From Flavobacterium sp. CG_23.5 (lineage in GTDB: Bacteria; Bacteroidota; Bacteroidia; Flavobacteriales; Flavobacteriaceae): a stretch of 64,000 nucleotides of DNA. Numbering within the stretch: the stretch's first letter is position 1; each line of letters begins with the position of its first letter. The position numbers and the translations under genes are program-made. The notes under the pieces are model-generated. The model ran no database searches, was not told the origin of the DNA, and was given only the letters and a program-made list of their open reading frames with translations. The DNA is taken from assembly GCF_017875765.1 (NCBI RefSeq), contig NZ_JAGGNA010000001.1, forward strand, positions 2,817,001 to 2,881,000, read 5' to 3'. Positions 1 through 9,080 of this stretch are shown in pieces.

Positions 1-1
1 A

Positions 2-445
2 ATATTTATGGTCTATTTTTATGGTATTAATTTATCGGTGGCGGTGGCTGTTGGCTTTATTGCACTGTTTGGACTGGCTATAGAAACAGCCATGTTAATG
101 ACCATTTATTTGAATGAAGCCATGAATAAAATGGTAGAAAAATACGGCAATAGTAATGAGACTATCACTGAGGCTATTTTACGACAGTATATTATTGATG
201 GTTCAGCAAAAAGGTTACGACCAAAACTGATGACGGTTTCCGTTTCGTTGTTTGGTCTAATACCCATTCTTTGGGCAACAGGAACTGGTGCCGATGTGAT
301 GCTACCTATTACTGTTCCACTCATTGGAGGGACGATAACTTCAACTATTTATGTTTTATTGGTAACACCAGTTGTTTTTGAAATGGTTAAGCTACGTGAA
401 TTAAAAACAAAAGGTAAAATTGAAATTATAGATGCTAAAGAATAA
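2..445 (+). CDS. CusA/CzcA-type heavy-metal RND efflux pump, C-terminal fragment (cut by window edge)
   Basis: The frame is open from the left edge, so only the last 147 codons are seen and the true start lies outside. The visible part holds the final transmembrane helices of an RND inner-membrane pump: the hydrophobic VGFIALFGLAIETAMLM stretch, the conserved cytosolic RLRPKLMT loop, and the end motif with GADVMLP, IGGT and a terminal TM segment followed by PVVFE. In the HME-RND family this subunit drives Cu(I)/Ag(I) or divalent metal export from the periplasm through a tripartite channel. It overlaps the next gene (TolC-like) by 14 bp, indicating translational coupling in a cusA-cusC-cusB-cusB operon. 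The substrate cannot be read from this fragment; copper is inferred from the neighbours. Confidence 0.92.
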   Translation: MFMVYFYGINLSVAVAVGFIALFGLAIETAMLMTIYLNEAMNKMVEKYGNSNETITEAILRQYIIDGSAKRLRPKLMTVSVSLFGLIPILWATGTGADVMLPITVPLIGGTITSTIYVLLVTPVVFEMVKLRELKTKGKIEIIDAKE

Positions 446-1685
446 ATATTTTCTCGTTATAAGTTGTTTGGTTCTAAATGTCACTGTTATGGTAGCACAA
501 ACGCTATCTTTGGATGCCGTTTTGGCCAAAATCAAAACCAATAATCCGCAACTGAAAATGTACGATGCCGATATTCAAACTATGAATGCTGCCGCAAAAG
601 GAGCCAAAAGTTGGATGGCACCGCAAGTGAATACGGGTTTTTTTATGACTCCTTACAATCCAAGATTGTGGAAAGCCGACGAAATGGGACCAGGAATGGG
701 GAATTATATGTTAGGCGTTACACAAATGATTCCTAATGTTTCAAAACTTAAGGCTGATTTTAATTATATGAGCGCCATGTCTTCGGTTGAAGCCGAAAAT
801 AAAAATTACACCATCAATCAGTTGAATGCTTTAGCAAAAACGAATTATTATCAATGGTTGGTACTCAGTAAAAAAATAAAAATTGCCAATGATAATTTAT
901 TGCTTTTGGAATATATGATTAAAAGTATGGAAATACGATACCAATATAATATGGATAAATTACCAACGTATTACAAAGCGAAATCACAATACAGTAAATT
1001 GCAAAGCATGACTGTAATGTTGCAAAATGATATATCCCAAAAACGGATTGTGCTTAATACGTTGATGGCAAGAGATAAAAACACCGCTTTTGAGATAGAT
1101 CCAATCTATAAATTAATTGATTTCAATCAGATGGAATCAGATACCACATCACTTTCTCAAAATCGAAGTGACCTTAGAGCCATCGAAAAAACAATTGCCT
1201 TAAATCAATTGAAAATAAAAGCCGAAAAGACAAAATTATTACCCGAATTTGGTGTCAAATATGAACACATGTTTGCCTTTGGTGAGCAACCGCCACAATT
1301 CACTTTAATGGGAATGATAAATATTCCAATGCCTTGGTCAACAAAGATGAATAAAGCCAACATCAATAGTTTTCAACTGAAAAATGAAAGCCTTTATTGG
1401 CAAAAACAGATGATTCTAAATGAAGCGAGCGGAATGATTTCAGGAATGAATACCGAATTGGTAAACGTAAAAAAACAATATGAAATTGCCGAGAAAAGTA
1501 TTATTCCCGCCTTACGAAGAAATTATGATACGGCAATTATAGCTTGGCAAAATAACACGGGAGATTTGTTTGTTGTTCTGGATGCTTGGGAAGCTTTGAA
1601 CATGGCTCAAATCGATGCATTAGATAAATTGCAAACTGTTTTGAGCACGCAAGTGGAAATTGAAAAACAATTGGAAACCAAATAA
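432..1685 (+). CDS. TolC/CusC-type outer-membrane efflux protein
   Basis: 417 aa with an N-terminal Sec signal peptide (hydrophobic core FLVISCLVLNVTVMVAQ) and the long alpha-helical periplasmic hairpins, rich in N, K and Q, typical of the outer membrane efflux protein family. The start codon lies inside the end of the RND pump gene (14-bp overlap). The next gene follows after 2 bp, so this is the outer-membrane channel of the same tripartite pump. Family membership rests on length, helical periodicity and operon position; no catalytic motif exists for this family. Confidence 0.88.
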   Translation: MLKNKYFLVISCLVLNVTVMVAQTLSLDAVLAKIKTNNPQLKMYDADIQTMNAAAKGAKSWMAPQVNTGFFMTPYNPRLWKADEMGPGMGNYMLGVTQMIPNVSKLKADFNYMSAMSSVEAENKNYTINQLNALAKTNYYQWLVLSKKIKIANDNLLLLEYMIKSMEIRYQYNMDKLPTYYKAKSQYSKLQSMTVMLQNDISQKRIVLNTLMARDKNTAFEIDPIYKLIDFNQMESDTTSLSQNRSDLRAIEKTIALNQLKIKAEKTKLLPEFGVKYEHMFAFGEQPPQFTLMGMINIPMPWSTKMNKANINSFQLKNESLYWQKQMILNEASGMISGMNTELVNVKKQYEIAEKSIIPALRRNYDTAIIAWQNNTGDLFVVLDAWEALNMAQIDALDKLQTVLSTQVEIEKQLETK

Positions 1686-1687
1686 TT

Positions 1688-2935
1688 ATGAACAAGTATT
1701 TGAAATATAGTTTAGTGGTACTGGTCATTTCGATTATTGGAATTACTACTTATTATTTTATAAACAAATCCAATACTCAATCAAATCATGGGCATCAAAA
1801 GGAATTGTACACTTGCCCGATGCATCCCCAAATCATTCGGGACAAACCGGGTAATTGTCCCATTTGCGGAATGGCTTTGGTGAAAAAAACAATTCGGAAT
1901 CAGGCTGTAAACAGTAAATCAATTGAAGATTTATTAACGCCAACCGATAATTTTATAGTGGGTAATTATCAAACTACAACACCAAAAGACACCGCCATAA
2001 GCAGTGAAATGAGTTTACCGGGAATTGTTACTTATGATCCAAATGCTGGAGTAAATGTGGCGGCAAGAATAAGCGGCAGAATAGAAAAAATGTATGTCAA
2101 TTATAAATACCAAAAAGTAAATAAAGGACAAAAACTTTTTGATTTATACAGTCCGGAACTACTGACTGAACAGCAAAATTTCATCTATTTAATCACAAAT
2201 GATGCCGATAATACATCGATTATTAAAGCATCAAAACAAAAATTGGTTCTTTACGGAATGACTAATAATCAAATAAATTCGCTGGTTTCAACCAGAAGGT
2301 CAAGCCCCGTAATTTCCATTTATAGTCCTGCATTCGGTATTATTCAAGGAACGGAAAGCATGACTAAAAGCGCAGAGAGTCCTATGCAAAACTCCAGCGG
2401 TACCACAGAGAATTTAACCGTAAAAGAAGGGGATTACATTAAAAAAAATCAGGTCGTTTTTAAATTAGTGAATACGGATAAAGTGTGGGCTATTTTTAAT
2501 GTTCTGCAAGGATACAATAGCTTGATTAAGACAAATCAATCCATCCGGATTTCCTCGGAATTAGACGAAAATGATTTTATTGATGCCAAAGTAAATTTTA
2601 TTGAAACGCAATTCAACCCGACTGATAAAAGCAATAGAATACGAGTTTATTTAAATAACAACACTTTAAAATTTCCCATCGGTTTGAGGTTGCAAGGCAT
2701 TGTTGAAACAAATCCGATACAAGGGATCTGGCTTCAAAAACAGGCACTGGTAAGTATCGGCAGTAAAAAAATTGTTTTTATAAAAATGAATAACGGATTC
2801 AAAGTAAGAGAAATAAAAACTGGAATTGAAATCAATGATTTTGTCCAAATTATCGATGGGATTTCCGTTCAAGATACAATTGCTGAAAATGGGCAATATT
2901 TAATTGATAGCGAAAGCTTTATAAAAACAGAATAA
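1688..2935 (+). CDS. RND efflux periplasmic adaptor (CusB-like) with N-terminal heavy-metal-binding domain
   Basis: 415 aa. An N-terminal membrane anchor (residues about 8-26) is followed at about 37-66 by a heavy-metal-binding domain with YTCPMHPQI and CPICGM, the module that binds Cu/Ag through Cys, Met and His. The rest has the adaptor pattern: a beta-barrel/lipoyl motif around VNVAARISGRIEKMYVNY, a helical hairpin with YSPELLTEQQNF, and a C-terminal barrel. It links the inner-membrane pump to the TolC channel and may load metal onto the pump. It sits 2 bp downstream of the channel gene and 2 bp upstream of a second adaptor gene. Confidence 0.92.
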   Translation: MNKYLKYSLVVLVISIIGITTYYFINKSNTQSNHGHQKELYTCPMHPQIIRDKPGNCPICGMALVKKTIRNQAVNSKSIEDLLTPTDNFIVGNYQTTTPKDTAISSEMSLPGIVTYDPNAGVNVAARISGRIEKMYVNYKYQKVNKGQKLFDLYSPELLTEQQNFIYLITNDADNTSIIKASKQKLVLYGMTNNQINSLVSTRRSSPVISIYSPAFGIIQGTESMTKSAESPMQNSSGTTENLTVKEGDYIKKNQVVFKLVNTDKVWAIFNVLQGYNSLIKTNQSIRISSELDENDFIDAKVNFIETQFNPTDKSNRIRVYLNNNTLKFPIGLRLQGIVETNPIQGIWLQKQALVSIGSKKIVFIKMNNGFKVREIKTGIEINDFVQIIDGISVQDTIAENGQYLIDSESFIKTE

Positions 2936-2937
2936 TT

Positions 2938-4059
2938 ATGCAAAAGATAAAAAAATTCAGTTTTATATTATTACTGTTTACTGTATTTTTAGCCTGTAAT
3001 ACTAAAAAGGAGGAGGACCAAAACGCTCATCAAGCGGAAGAACAAAATAATTCTGCTTCTAATGAATTTGTCCTGAGTGACCAGCAAATTAAACTGGGTA
3101 ATATTACCACCCAAACTATTTCGGAAACAAGTAGCAGTCTGGAACAAAGCTATACTGGCGTTCTTACGATTAATCAGGAAAAAATTAGAACCATTTCGGC
3201 GCGTGCAATGGGACGAATCGAAAAGTTATATTTCAAAACTGCCGGTGATTATATTAATAAAAATGAAGCAGTTTATCAATTATACAGCGAAGATATCGCA
3301 ATTGCCAAACAAGACTATTTTACGGCATACAAACAGCTTGCAATGCCGGGTGATTTTGGGAAAAACGCTCGAATTATGTTCAATGCAGCCAAGCAAAAAC
3401 TTTTGTTTTTTGGTTTAACCAATAAACAAATTGAATATATAAAAAGCAGTAATGAAGTCTCGCCTTATACCACTTTTTACAGTGCCTACAGCGGTTATGT
3501 TTCGGAAATACTAGTCACAGAAGGCAGTTACGCCATGGAAGGTTCCGCTATAATTAAATTGGCCGATTTAAACAGTCTTTGGCTTGAAGCGCAGGTAAAC
3601 GCAAATTATGCAAAAAGTATAAATATTGGACAAAACGCAAAAGTTACATTTGCCGATTATCCCGATAAAACAATAAATGCTAGAATTTCATTTATTAATC
3701 CGGAAATAAATCCAGACACCAGACTGCTTTTAATACGAATGGAAATCCCGAATCAAAACTCATTCCTGAAACCCGGAATGCAGGGAATTGCAAAATTAAC
3801 GCAATCGAATCTAAAAGGATTATTTATACCGGCCGATGCCGTTATTCGAGAACAAAACTCGTCGTATATTTGGATTGAAAAAAGTCATGGCGTTTTTGAA
3901 GTATTAATGGTAGAAACCGGCGTGGAAACCAATGGCATGATTGAAATAAAGTCGGAAATGGATAAAACCCAAAAAGTGGTTGTTACAGGTGCGTATGGCA
4001 TAAACAGTGAATATAAATTCCGTAAAGGTGCCGACCCAATGGAAGGAATGAAAATGTGA
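2938..4059 (+). CDS. Second RND efflux periplasmic adaptor (CusB-like) lipoprotein
   Basis: 373 aa with a lipoprotein signal (LLLFTVFLAC, lipid-accepting Cys near residue 20). The adaptor core has ISARAMGRIEKLYF, YSEDIAIAKQDY and a C-terminal barrel with LKPGMQGIAKL and IPADAVI. It lacks the Cys-rich metal-binding domain of the adaptor just upstream but is clearly related. Two adaptors in one operon suggest mixed adaptor oligomers, or different stages of metal loading. It ends the operon; the following 700 bp are decayed DNA that includes a damaged copy of this gene's own 3' end. Confidence 0.9.
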   Translation: MQKIKKFSFILLLFTVFLACNTKKEEDQNAHQAEEQNNSASNEFVLSDQQIKLGNITTQTISETSSSLEQSYTGVLTINQEKIRTISARAMGRIEKLYFKTAGDYINKNEAVYQLYSEDIAIAKQDYFTAYKQLAMPGDFGKNARIMFNAAKQKLLFFGLTNKQIEYIKSSNEVSPYTTFYSAYSGYVSEILVTEGSYAMEGSAIIKLADLNSLWLEAQVNANYAKSINIGQNAKVTFADYPDKTINARISFINPEINPDTRLLLIRMEIPNQNSFLKPGMQGIAKLTQSNLKGLFIPADAVIREQNSSYIWIEKSHGVFEVLMVETGVETNGMIEIKSEMDKTQKVVVTGAYGINSEYKFRKGADPMEGMKM

Positions 4060-4080
4060 TATTTTGCAAATTTTTTCCAA

Positions 4081-4146
4081 AATTGTACAACTATTTAAAG
4101 CCATTTCATTTGGATATTTGTAATGATAATTTAAACGAGTAAAAAA
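4081..4146 (+). promoter_or_regulatory. Duplicated upstream region of the decayed hma gene
   Basis: This stretch matches the 5851-5916 region upstream of the intact hma gene, including CATTnnGATATTTG and TAATTTAAA. The GATATTTG element (4113-4120) is a near match to TAnnTTTG and lies 27 bp from the ATG in both copies. It is seen as a conserved 5' region; promoter function is inferred. Confidence 0.5.
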
Positions 4147-4259
4147 ATGACACACTACTCCTATACTATCACCGGAAGCTCCTGCAATGATTATCATGTC
4201 AAATTGAAAAAAAACCGTTACGGTTGTTGAACATATTGTAGCCAAAGTTTCCTTCATTA
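4147..4259 (+). pseudogene. Decayed HMA-domain copper chaperone gene
   Basis: Starts MTHYSYTITGSSCND, clearly related to MTHSYNITGMSCNG of the intact gene at 5917. The second CxxC Cys is lost (C-N-D-Y instead of C-N-G-C), a frameshift follows within about 20 codons, and an in-frame TGA comes soon after. In the shifted frame TVTVVEHIVAKVS still resembles the family's VEKTLNAIEGVEA. The conserved upstream region supports origin by tandem duplication. No functional product is expected. Confidence 0.7.
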
Positions 4260-4472
4260 ATAAATCCAGACTTCAGATTTTTTTTAATTCGGATTGAAAA
4301 TTAGTACAAATTGGAATGAAAATACTCAATTATAACCTGGTGTTGCGGTCAAATATGCGGGTACTTGCAAAATAAACCCAAACCGATAGGAAAGGTAATT
4401 TATTCCAACGTATGCTGTCATTTGAGGAAAAGATGAAACTTAAATTTGGTTCGGAAAATTAAAAACGGGATT

Positions 4473-4610
4473 GTTGAAAGTGTAGTTGAATCTAACGCAA
4501 TGATTGAAATTAAATCAGAAATGGACTCAACCCAAAAAGTAGTAATTACCGCTGCCTAAACCATAATTAGTTAAGGTATATACTCCGCAAGGGAGTCGAT
4601 TTAATGGCCA
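4473..4610 (+). pseudogene. Remnant of a CusB-like adaptor gene 3' end
   Basis: Translates as VESVVESNAMIEIKSEMDST and then QKVVIT. This parallels VETGVETNGMIEIKSEMDKT then QKVVVT near the end of the intact adaptor (about 3907-3990). The similarity continues past an in-frame stop through the stretch corresponding to the adaptor's last 30 codons. About 200 bp of unidentifiable AT-rich sequence lie between this and the hma remnant. I see no intact gene in 4060-4785. Confidence 0.7.
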
Positions 4611-4785
4611 AGGTGAGGATTTATATCATTGGTTTATAGATATTTATAATAAAAAAAATTGGCTGAATTAGTACTGCGTTAAGGAGCTTTGAAAACATTT
4701 CAAAATTAAAATAATTATAAAAAAGACGTTATCCGATAATTAAATCGAATGTCATTTAAGAACTGTAATAAAAAAAAACAAAACT

Positions 4786-5265
4786 ATGGAACATAATAAC
4801 ACAGAATCAAAGAACAACCCTTATGCAAAATTTGCCCTAATAATGGCCGTTTCATTTATACTCATGTATCTGATAATGTTTTTAAATGTTGCTGAATTCA
4901 GTCATATTTATAATAGTATTACTCGTTTTTATATGACTACTTTAATGATTGCGGTAATGACAGTCAGTATGTTACTTTTTATGTGGAAAATGTACCCAAA
5001 TACTAAAATTAATTTTGCGATAATAGTCTTTGCTTCTTTTACATTTTTTGGAACACTATATCTTTTAAGAACACAAACTTTTATTGGAGATATACAGTAT
5101 ATGAAAGCTATGATTCCTCATCATTCATCCGCCATTATGACAAGTAGTAATGTAGATTTTAAAGATCCAGAAGTCAAAAAATTAGCTGAAGATATAATCG
5201 CTGCCCAAGAAAAAGAAATTAAGCAAATGAATGAAATGATTGTTCGTTTAGAAAGCAAAAAATAA
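4786..5265 (+). CDS. DUF305 membrane protein
   Basis: 159 aa. Three transmembrane segments (about 14-34, 45-65, 70-90) are followed by a soluble DUF305 part carrying the signature MKAMIPHHSSAIMTS and a C-terminal charged helix (KLAEDIIAAQEKEIKQMN). DUF305 proteins are four-helix-bundle proteins often found in copper loci (the CopM group); His and Met in the signature are the likely metal ligands. It is preceded by the decayed region and followed after 4 bp by the AraC/HMA regulator, so the two probably share a transcript. Confidence 0.88.
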   Translation: MEHNNTESKNNPYAKFALIMAVSFILMYLIMFLNVAEFSHIYNSITRFYMTTLMIAVMTVSMLLFMWKMYPNTKINFAIIVFASFTFFGTLYLLRTQTFIGDIQYMKAMIPHHSSAIMTSSNVDFKDPEVKKLAEDIIAAQEKEIKQMNEMIVRLESKK

Positions 5266-5269
5266 TAAA

Positions 5270-5830
5270 GTGAAAATTTTCATCAAAAATATGGTTTGTG
5301 GCCGTTGTGAAATGGCAGTGACGAAAGAGTTCATAAAAATGGGACTTTCTATCGTTAAGATGCAATTAGGTGAAGTTGAAATTGCAAATAATTTAAACGA
5401 AAGCCAAATCCAACTGTTGTCGAAAAACCTGAATTTGCTTGGTTTTGAAGTGTTAAATGATAAGGTAAATAAGTCGGTCGAAAAGATCAAAAATCTAATA
5501 TTTGAGTTGGTACATAATAAAAGAGATCAACTTAAAAGTAATTTATCAAGCTATTTGTCAGCTGATTTAAGGCAAGATTACAGTACCTTAAGCAAGTTAT
5601 TTTCAGAAAAAGAAGGGGTAACAATTGAACATTATTTTATCGCTCAAAAAATTGATTTAGCAAAAGAACTTTTAATCTATAGTGAAATGACGTTAAGTGA
5701 AATTGCGATTCAGCTTAATTATAGTAATGTCGCGCATTTAAGCAATCAATTCAAAAAAACTACTGGTTTTACTGCTACGCATTTCAAGCAATTGAAAGTT
5801 AAAAAGAAAAAGCAGATTGGTGAATTATAA
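5270..5830 (+). CDS. AraC-family regulator with N-terminal HMA-like metal-sensing domain
   Basis: 186 aa with a GTG start 4 bp after the DUF305 stop; the metal-site CxxC lies only eight residues in, so no later start fits. Residues 1-60 resemble a heavy-metal-associated fold (MKIFIKNMVCGRCEMAV, CxxC at about 9-12). Residues about 90-175 are an AraC/XylS double helix-turn-helix (AKELLIYSEMTLSEIAIQLN, then SNQFKKTTGFTATHFK). The fusion suggests direct Cu(I)/Ag(I) sensing in the cytosol coupled to activation of the neighbouring hma and copA genes. Sensing is inferred; the domain order is seen. Confidence 0.85.
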   Translation: MKIFIKNMVCGRCEMAVTKEFIKMGLSIVKMQLGEVEIANNLNESQIQLLSKNLNLLGFEVLNDKVNKSVEKIKNLIFELVHNKRDQLKSNLSSYLSADLRQDYSTLSKLFSEKEGVTIEHYFIAQKIDLAKELLIYSEMTLSEIAIQLNYSNVAHLSNQFKKTTGFTATHFKQLKVKKKKQIGEL

Positions 5831-5850
5831 ATTATACAAAGCTTACCCAG

Positions 5851-5912
5851 AATTATGTAACAACATAAAGTAGATTCATTCCGATATTTGTTATGTTAAT
5901 TTAAAACTTCAA
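5851..5912 (+). promoter_or_regulatory. Upstream regulatory region of hma with inverted repeat
   Basis: Contains the short inverted repeat TATGT-AACA-ACATA (5854-5867) and a -7-like GATATTTG (5883-5890), 27 bp before the hma ATG. The block is conserved upstream of the decayed hma copy (4081-4146), although there the inverted repeat is not kept. It is a plausible binding site for the adjacent AraC/HMA regulator; this is inference only. Confidence 0.45.
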
Positions 5913-5916
5913 AAAA

Positions 5917-6201
5917 ATGACACACTCTTATAACATTACTGGAATGAGTTGCAATGGTTGTCGCAGTACAGTGGAGAAAACATTGAATGCTATTGAGGGG
6001 GTTGAGGCTGTTGTTACCTTAGACCCAGCAGTAGCGACTATCACAATGGAAAAACACATTCCTACTTCAAAGTTGCAAGAAGCTTTGACTAAAGCTGGAG
6101 ACTACACTATAGAAATGGGAAATTCTACTGACATAATCCATAAAACGGAGGAAAGTGCAAAAGAAAATTCTTGTTGTTGCGGTACCAAAAAAACAGCATA
6201 A
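5917..6201 (+). CDS. HMA-domain copper chaperone (CopZ-like) with Cys-rich tail
   Basis: 94 aa. Residues 1-68 are a complete HMA domain with the GMSCNGCR metal site (M-x-C-x-x-C). A C-terminal extension ends in NSCCCGTKK, a second possible thiol metal site. The domain is very similar to the N-terminal HMA domain of the copper ATPase encoded just downstream (shared IPTSxLQEALTxAGDYTIEM), so the two probably arose by duplication and the chaperone likely docks with that ATPase. It follows the AraC/HMA regulator and ends in a hairpin terminator. Confidence 0.92.
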   Translation: MTHSYNITGMSCNGCRSTVEKTLNAIEGVEAVVTLDPAVATITMEKHIPTSKLQEALTKAGDYTIEMGNSTDIIHKTEESAKENSCCCGTKKTA

Positions 6202-6215
6202 ATCTCAATAAATCT

Positions 6216-6248
6216 AAGGCTAAAAGTAATTTACTTTTAGCCTTATTG
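6216..6248 (+). terminator. Hairpin terminator after hma
   Basis: A 13-14 bp perfect stem (AAGGCTAAAAGTAA paired with TTACTTTTAGCCTT, loop of about 1-3 nt) lies 15 bp after the hma stop. The U-tract is weak, so termination may be partial and allow read-through into the copper ATPase gene. Confidence 0.6.
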
Positions 6249-6344
6249 TTGTAAAAATAAATTTATCAGAATCTAAAGACTAATAAGATAAATGGGGTTG
6301 TTCTAGAAAAACTTCCAAAAAATAAGGAATTAATTATATTATTC

Positions 6345-8909
6345 ATGAAACATACCTATACTATTACCGGAATGTCGTGCGATGGTTGCCGTACCAAAGT
6401 AGAAAAAACACTGAATGCCGTTGAGGGAATTGAAGCTATAGTTTCATTGGATCCACCGATGGCAACCATAATAATGGAAAAACACATTCCTACTTCACAG
6501 TTGCAGGAAGCTTTAACTGCTGCAGGCGATTATACCATTGAAATGAGCAAGCCGGCAGCCGCTGCTGAAAAAACCGATGAAGAACCAACTGCAAAATCGT
6601 GTTGCGGTACTGAACCACATCAACACAACACAGACAGTCATCATCATATTCATAACGAAGAAGCCAAAATTCCCTTGAATGCGGCAGGAAAATATTATTG
6701 TCCCATGCATTGCGAAGGCAATAAAGTTTATGACAAACCAGGAGATTGTCCTGTTTGCGGAATGGATTTGGTAAAAGCCCCCGAATTAAGTGCATCGAAA
6801 GTAATGTACACCTGCCCGATGCATCCCGAAATAATTCAGGAAGGGCCGGGATCCTGTCCCATTTGCGGAATGGATTTGGTGCCAATGAAGCCTACCGAAA
6901 GTGAAGATAACAAGACCTATCTCGATTTGGTTCGCAAAATGAAAATCGCAGTCGTTTTTACACTGCCTATTTTTATCATCACAATGTCAGATATGATACC
7001 CAATAATCCTTTGATGAAATTAATGGATATGTCAAGTTGGAACTGGGTACAATTTGGATTATCACTTCCCGTGGTTTTTTATGCGTGTTGGATGTTTTTT
7101 GTGCGTGCCTGGAAGTCTGTAATTACATGGAATTTAAATATGTTTACCCTTATCGGAATTGGTTCTGGGGTCGCTTTTCTATTTAGTGTATTTGGACTGT
7201 TTTTTCCGGAACTTTTTCCAAATGAATTCAAAACAGAAGGCGGAACAGTGCATCTGTATTTTGAAGCAACAACGGTAATCCTAACTTTAGTTTTGCTGGG
7301 TCAGCTTTTAGAAGCCAAAGCACATAGCCGTACCAGCGGAGCGATAAAAGAATTGTTGAAATTGGCTCCAACTGAAGCGACTTTGGTTGTGGATGGAGCG
7401 GATAAAGTAATTTCGATCCACGACATTAAAAAAGGAGATTTATTGCGTGTAAAACCGGGAGATAAAATTCCAGTGGATGGAAAAATAACTGATGGTGAAA
7501 GTACAATAGACGAATCGATGATTTCGGGAGAACCTATTCCCGTTGACAAAACGATAGATGATTCCGTTATTGCCGGGACCATAAACGGTAACAAATCCTT
7601 TGTGATGATTGCCGAAAAAATAGGTTCAGAAACGGTGCTTTCGCAAATTGTACAAATGGTAAATGATGCGAGTCGTTCCAGAGCCCCAATCCAAAAACTA
7701 GCCGATAAAATTGCCAAATATTTTGTGCCAATAGTTGTTCTTACTTCTGTAATCACTTTTTTTGTTTGGGCAAAATTTGGACCGGAACCTGCATTGGTTT
7801 ACGGATTTATTAATGCGATTGCGGTTTTAATTATTGCCTGTCCGTGTGCTTTGGGATTAGCCACGCCAATGTCCGTGATGGTCGGAGTGGGGAAAGGAGC
7901 GCAATCTGGGGTGTTGATAAAAAATGCCGAAGCCTTAGAAAATATGAATAAAGTGAATGTTTTAATTACTGATAAAACAGGAACAATTACCGAAGGAAAA
8001 CCTTCCGTTGGACAAGTATATTCTGTACCAAATAATGAAATTGATTTATTACAAAATATAGCTTCGCTAAATCAATACAGCGAGCATCCATTGGCGCAAG
8101 CCGTAGTCAATTTTGCGAAAGCTGCAACCGTTTCATTAATCGAAGTGAAAGATTTCGAAGCCGTTTCGGGTAAAGGAGTTTTAGGGACAGTGACCAATAA
8201 AAAAGTGGCATTGGGAAACAAAAGCCTGATGGAACAAGTGAGTGCAACAATTTCTGCTGATTTAGAGAGTCAAATTATAGCCGAACAAAAACTGGGAAAA
8301 ACGGTTTCCTATATTTCCATTGATGGGGTTGCCTTAGGGTTTGTTTCCATTACCGATGCTATTAAGGAATCCAGTGTCGAAGCTATAAAAGAGCTGATGC
8401 GTCAGGGTGTTGAAGTGATTATGATGACTGGAGATAATGAAAATACTGCTAAAGCTGTGGCTGCCGAATTGCATTTAAGTTCGTACATAGCGGGATGTTT
8501 ACCCGAAGATAAACTCAAAGAAATTAAGCGTTTGCAAGCAGAAGGAAAAGTAGTGGCTATGGCTGGCGACGGAATTAATGATGCTCCGGCATTGGCACAA
8601 TCGGATATAGGAATTGCGATGGGAACAGGAACGGATGTTGCCATAGAAAGCGCCAAAATTACCTTAGTAAAAGGGGATTTAAAAGGGATTGTAAAAGCCA
8701 AAAATTTAAGTCATGCCGTAATGAGAAACATCAAGCAAAACTTGTTTTTTGCTTTCTTTTACAATGTGTTAGGAATACCAATTGCCGCGGGCGTTTTGTA
8801 TCCGTTTTTTGGAGTTTTGCTTTCGCCAATGATTGCAGCTTTGGCGATGAGTTTTAGCTCAGTTTCTGTAATTGCAAATGCGTTGCGATTAAGAAGTTTA
8901 AAGCTTTAA
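6345..8909 (+). CDS. copA: Copper-exporting P1B-type ATPase (CopA-like, CPC motif)
   Basis: 854 aa. Order of parts: HMA domain (1-68, GMSCDGC); His-rich linker; two heavy-metal-binding modules (about 115-145 with YYCPMHC...CPVCGM, and 153-182 with YTCPMHPEI...CPICGM); eight TM helices with IACPCALGLATP (CPC, Cu(I) type); actuator SGEPIPV; phosphorylation site TDKTGT; SEHPLA in the N domain; MTGDNE and GDGINDAPALAQ. It exports Cu(I)/Ag(I) from the cytosol using ATP. Three N-terminal metal-binding modules is a rich set for the family. It follows the free HMA chaperone, its probable donor. Confidence 0.97.
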   Translation: MKHTYTITGMSCDGCRTKVEKTLNAVEGIEAIVSLDPPMATIIMEKHIPTSQLQEALTAAGDYTIEMSKPAAAAEKTDEEPTAKSCCGTEPHQHNTDSHHHIHNEEAKIPLNAAGKYYCPMHCEGNKVYDKPGDCPVCGMDLVKAPELSASKVMYTCPMHPEIIQEGPGSCPICGMDLVPMKPTESEDNKTYLDLVRKMKIAVVFTLPIFIITMSDMIPNNPLMKLMDMSSWNWVQFGLSLPVVFYACWMFFVRAWKSVITWNLNMFTLIGIGSGVAFLFSVFGLFFPELFPNEFKTEGGTVHLYFEATTVILTLVLLGQLLEAKAHSRTSGAIKELLKLAPTEATLVVDGADKVISIHDIKKGDLLRVKPGDKIPVDGKITDGESTIDESMISGEPIPVDKTIDDSVIAGTINGNKSFVMIAEKIGSETVLSQIVQMVNDASRSRAPIQKLADKIAKYFVPIVVLTSVITFFVWAKFGPEPALVYGFINAIAVLIIACPCALGLATPMSVMVGVGKGAQSGVLIKNAEALENMNKVNVLITDKTGTITEGKPSVGQVYSVPNNEIDLLQNIASLNQYSEHPLAQAVVNFAKAATVSLIEVKDFEAVSGKGVLGTVTNKKVALGNKSLMEQVSATISADLESQIIAEQKLGKTVSYISIDGVALGFVSITDAIKESSVEAIKELMRQGVEVIMMTGDNENTAKAVAAELHLSSYIAGCLPEDKLKEIKRLQAEGKVVAMAGDGINDAPALAQSDIGIAMGTGTDVAIESAKITLVKGDLKGIVKAKNLSHAVMRNIKQNLFFAFFYNVLGIPIAAGVLYPFFGVLLSPMIAALAMSFSSVSVIANALRLRSLKL

Positions 8910-9080
8910 AAAAAAAGGATCTGAACTTGTTTCTCGAAAAAAGGAAATTGTTGTCCTATTGTTATAATTATAGAAAATCGCCACTAAAGCTGTTGAAAAT
9001 ATCTTAAATTTATAATGTAATTTTAATAAATTTAATTTTTAACTGTCTTAATTTGAATAACATAATAAAACTGTAGTCAA

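Noticed and set aside
3904..4257. 117-residue - strand open frame over the cusB end and the decayed hma gene
   Set aside because: Its reading depends on a sequence that is demonstrably the sense strand of cusB and an hma remnant.
4330..4460. Cys-containing frame in the decayed region (WCCGQICGYL...)
   Set aside because: No start, early stop and no recognisable family; probably chance or too decayed to name.
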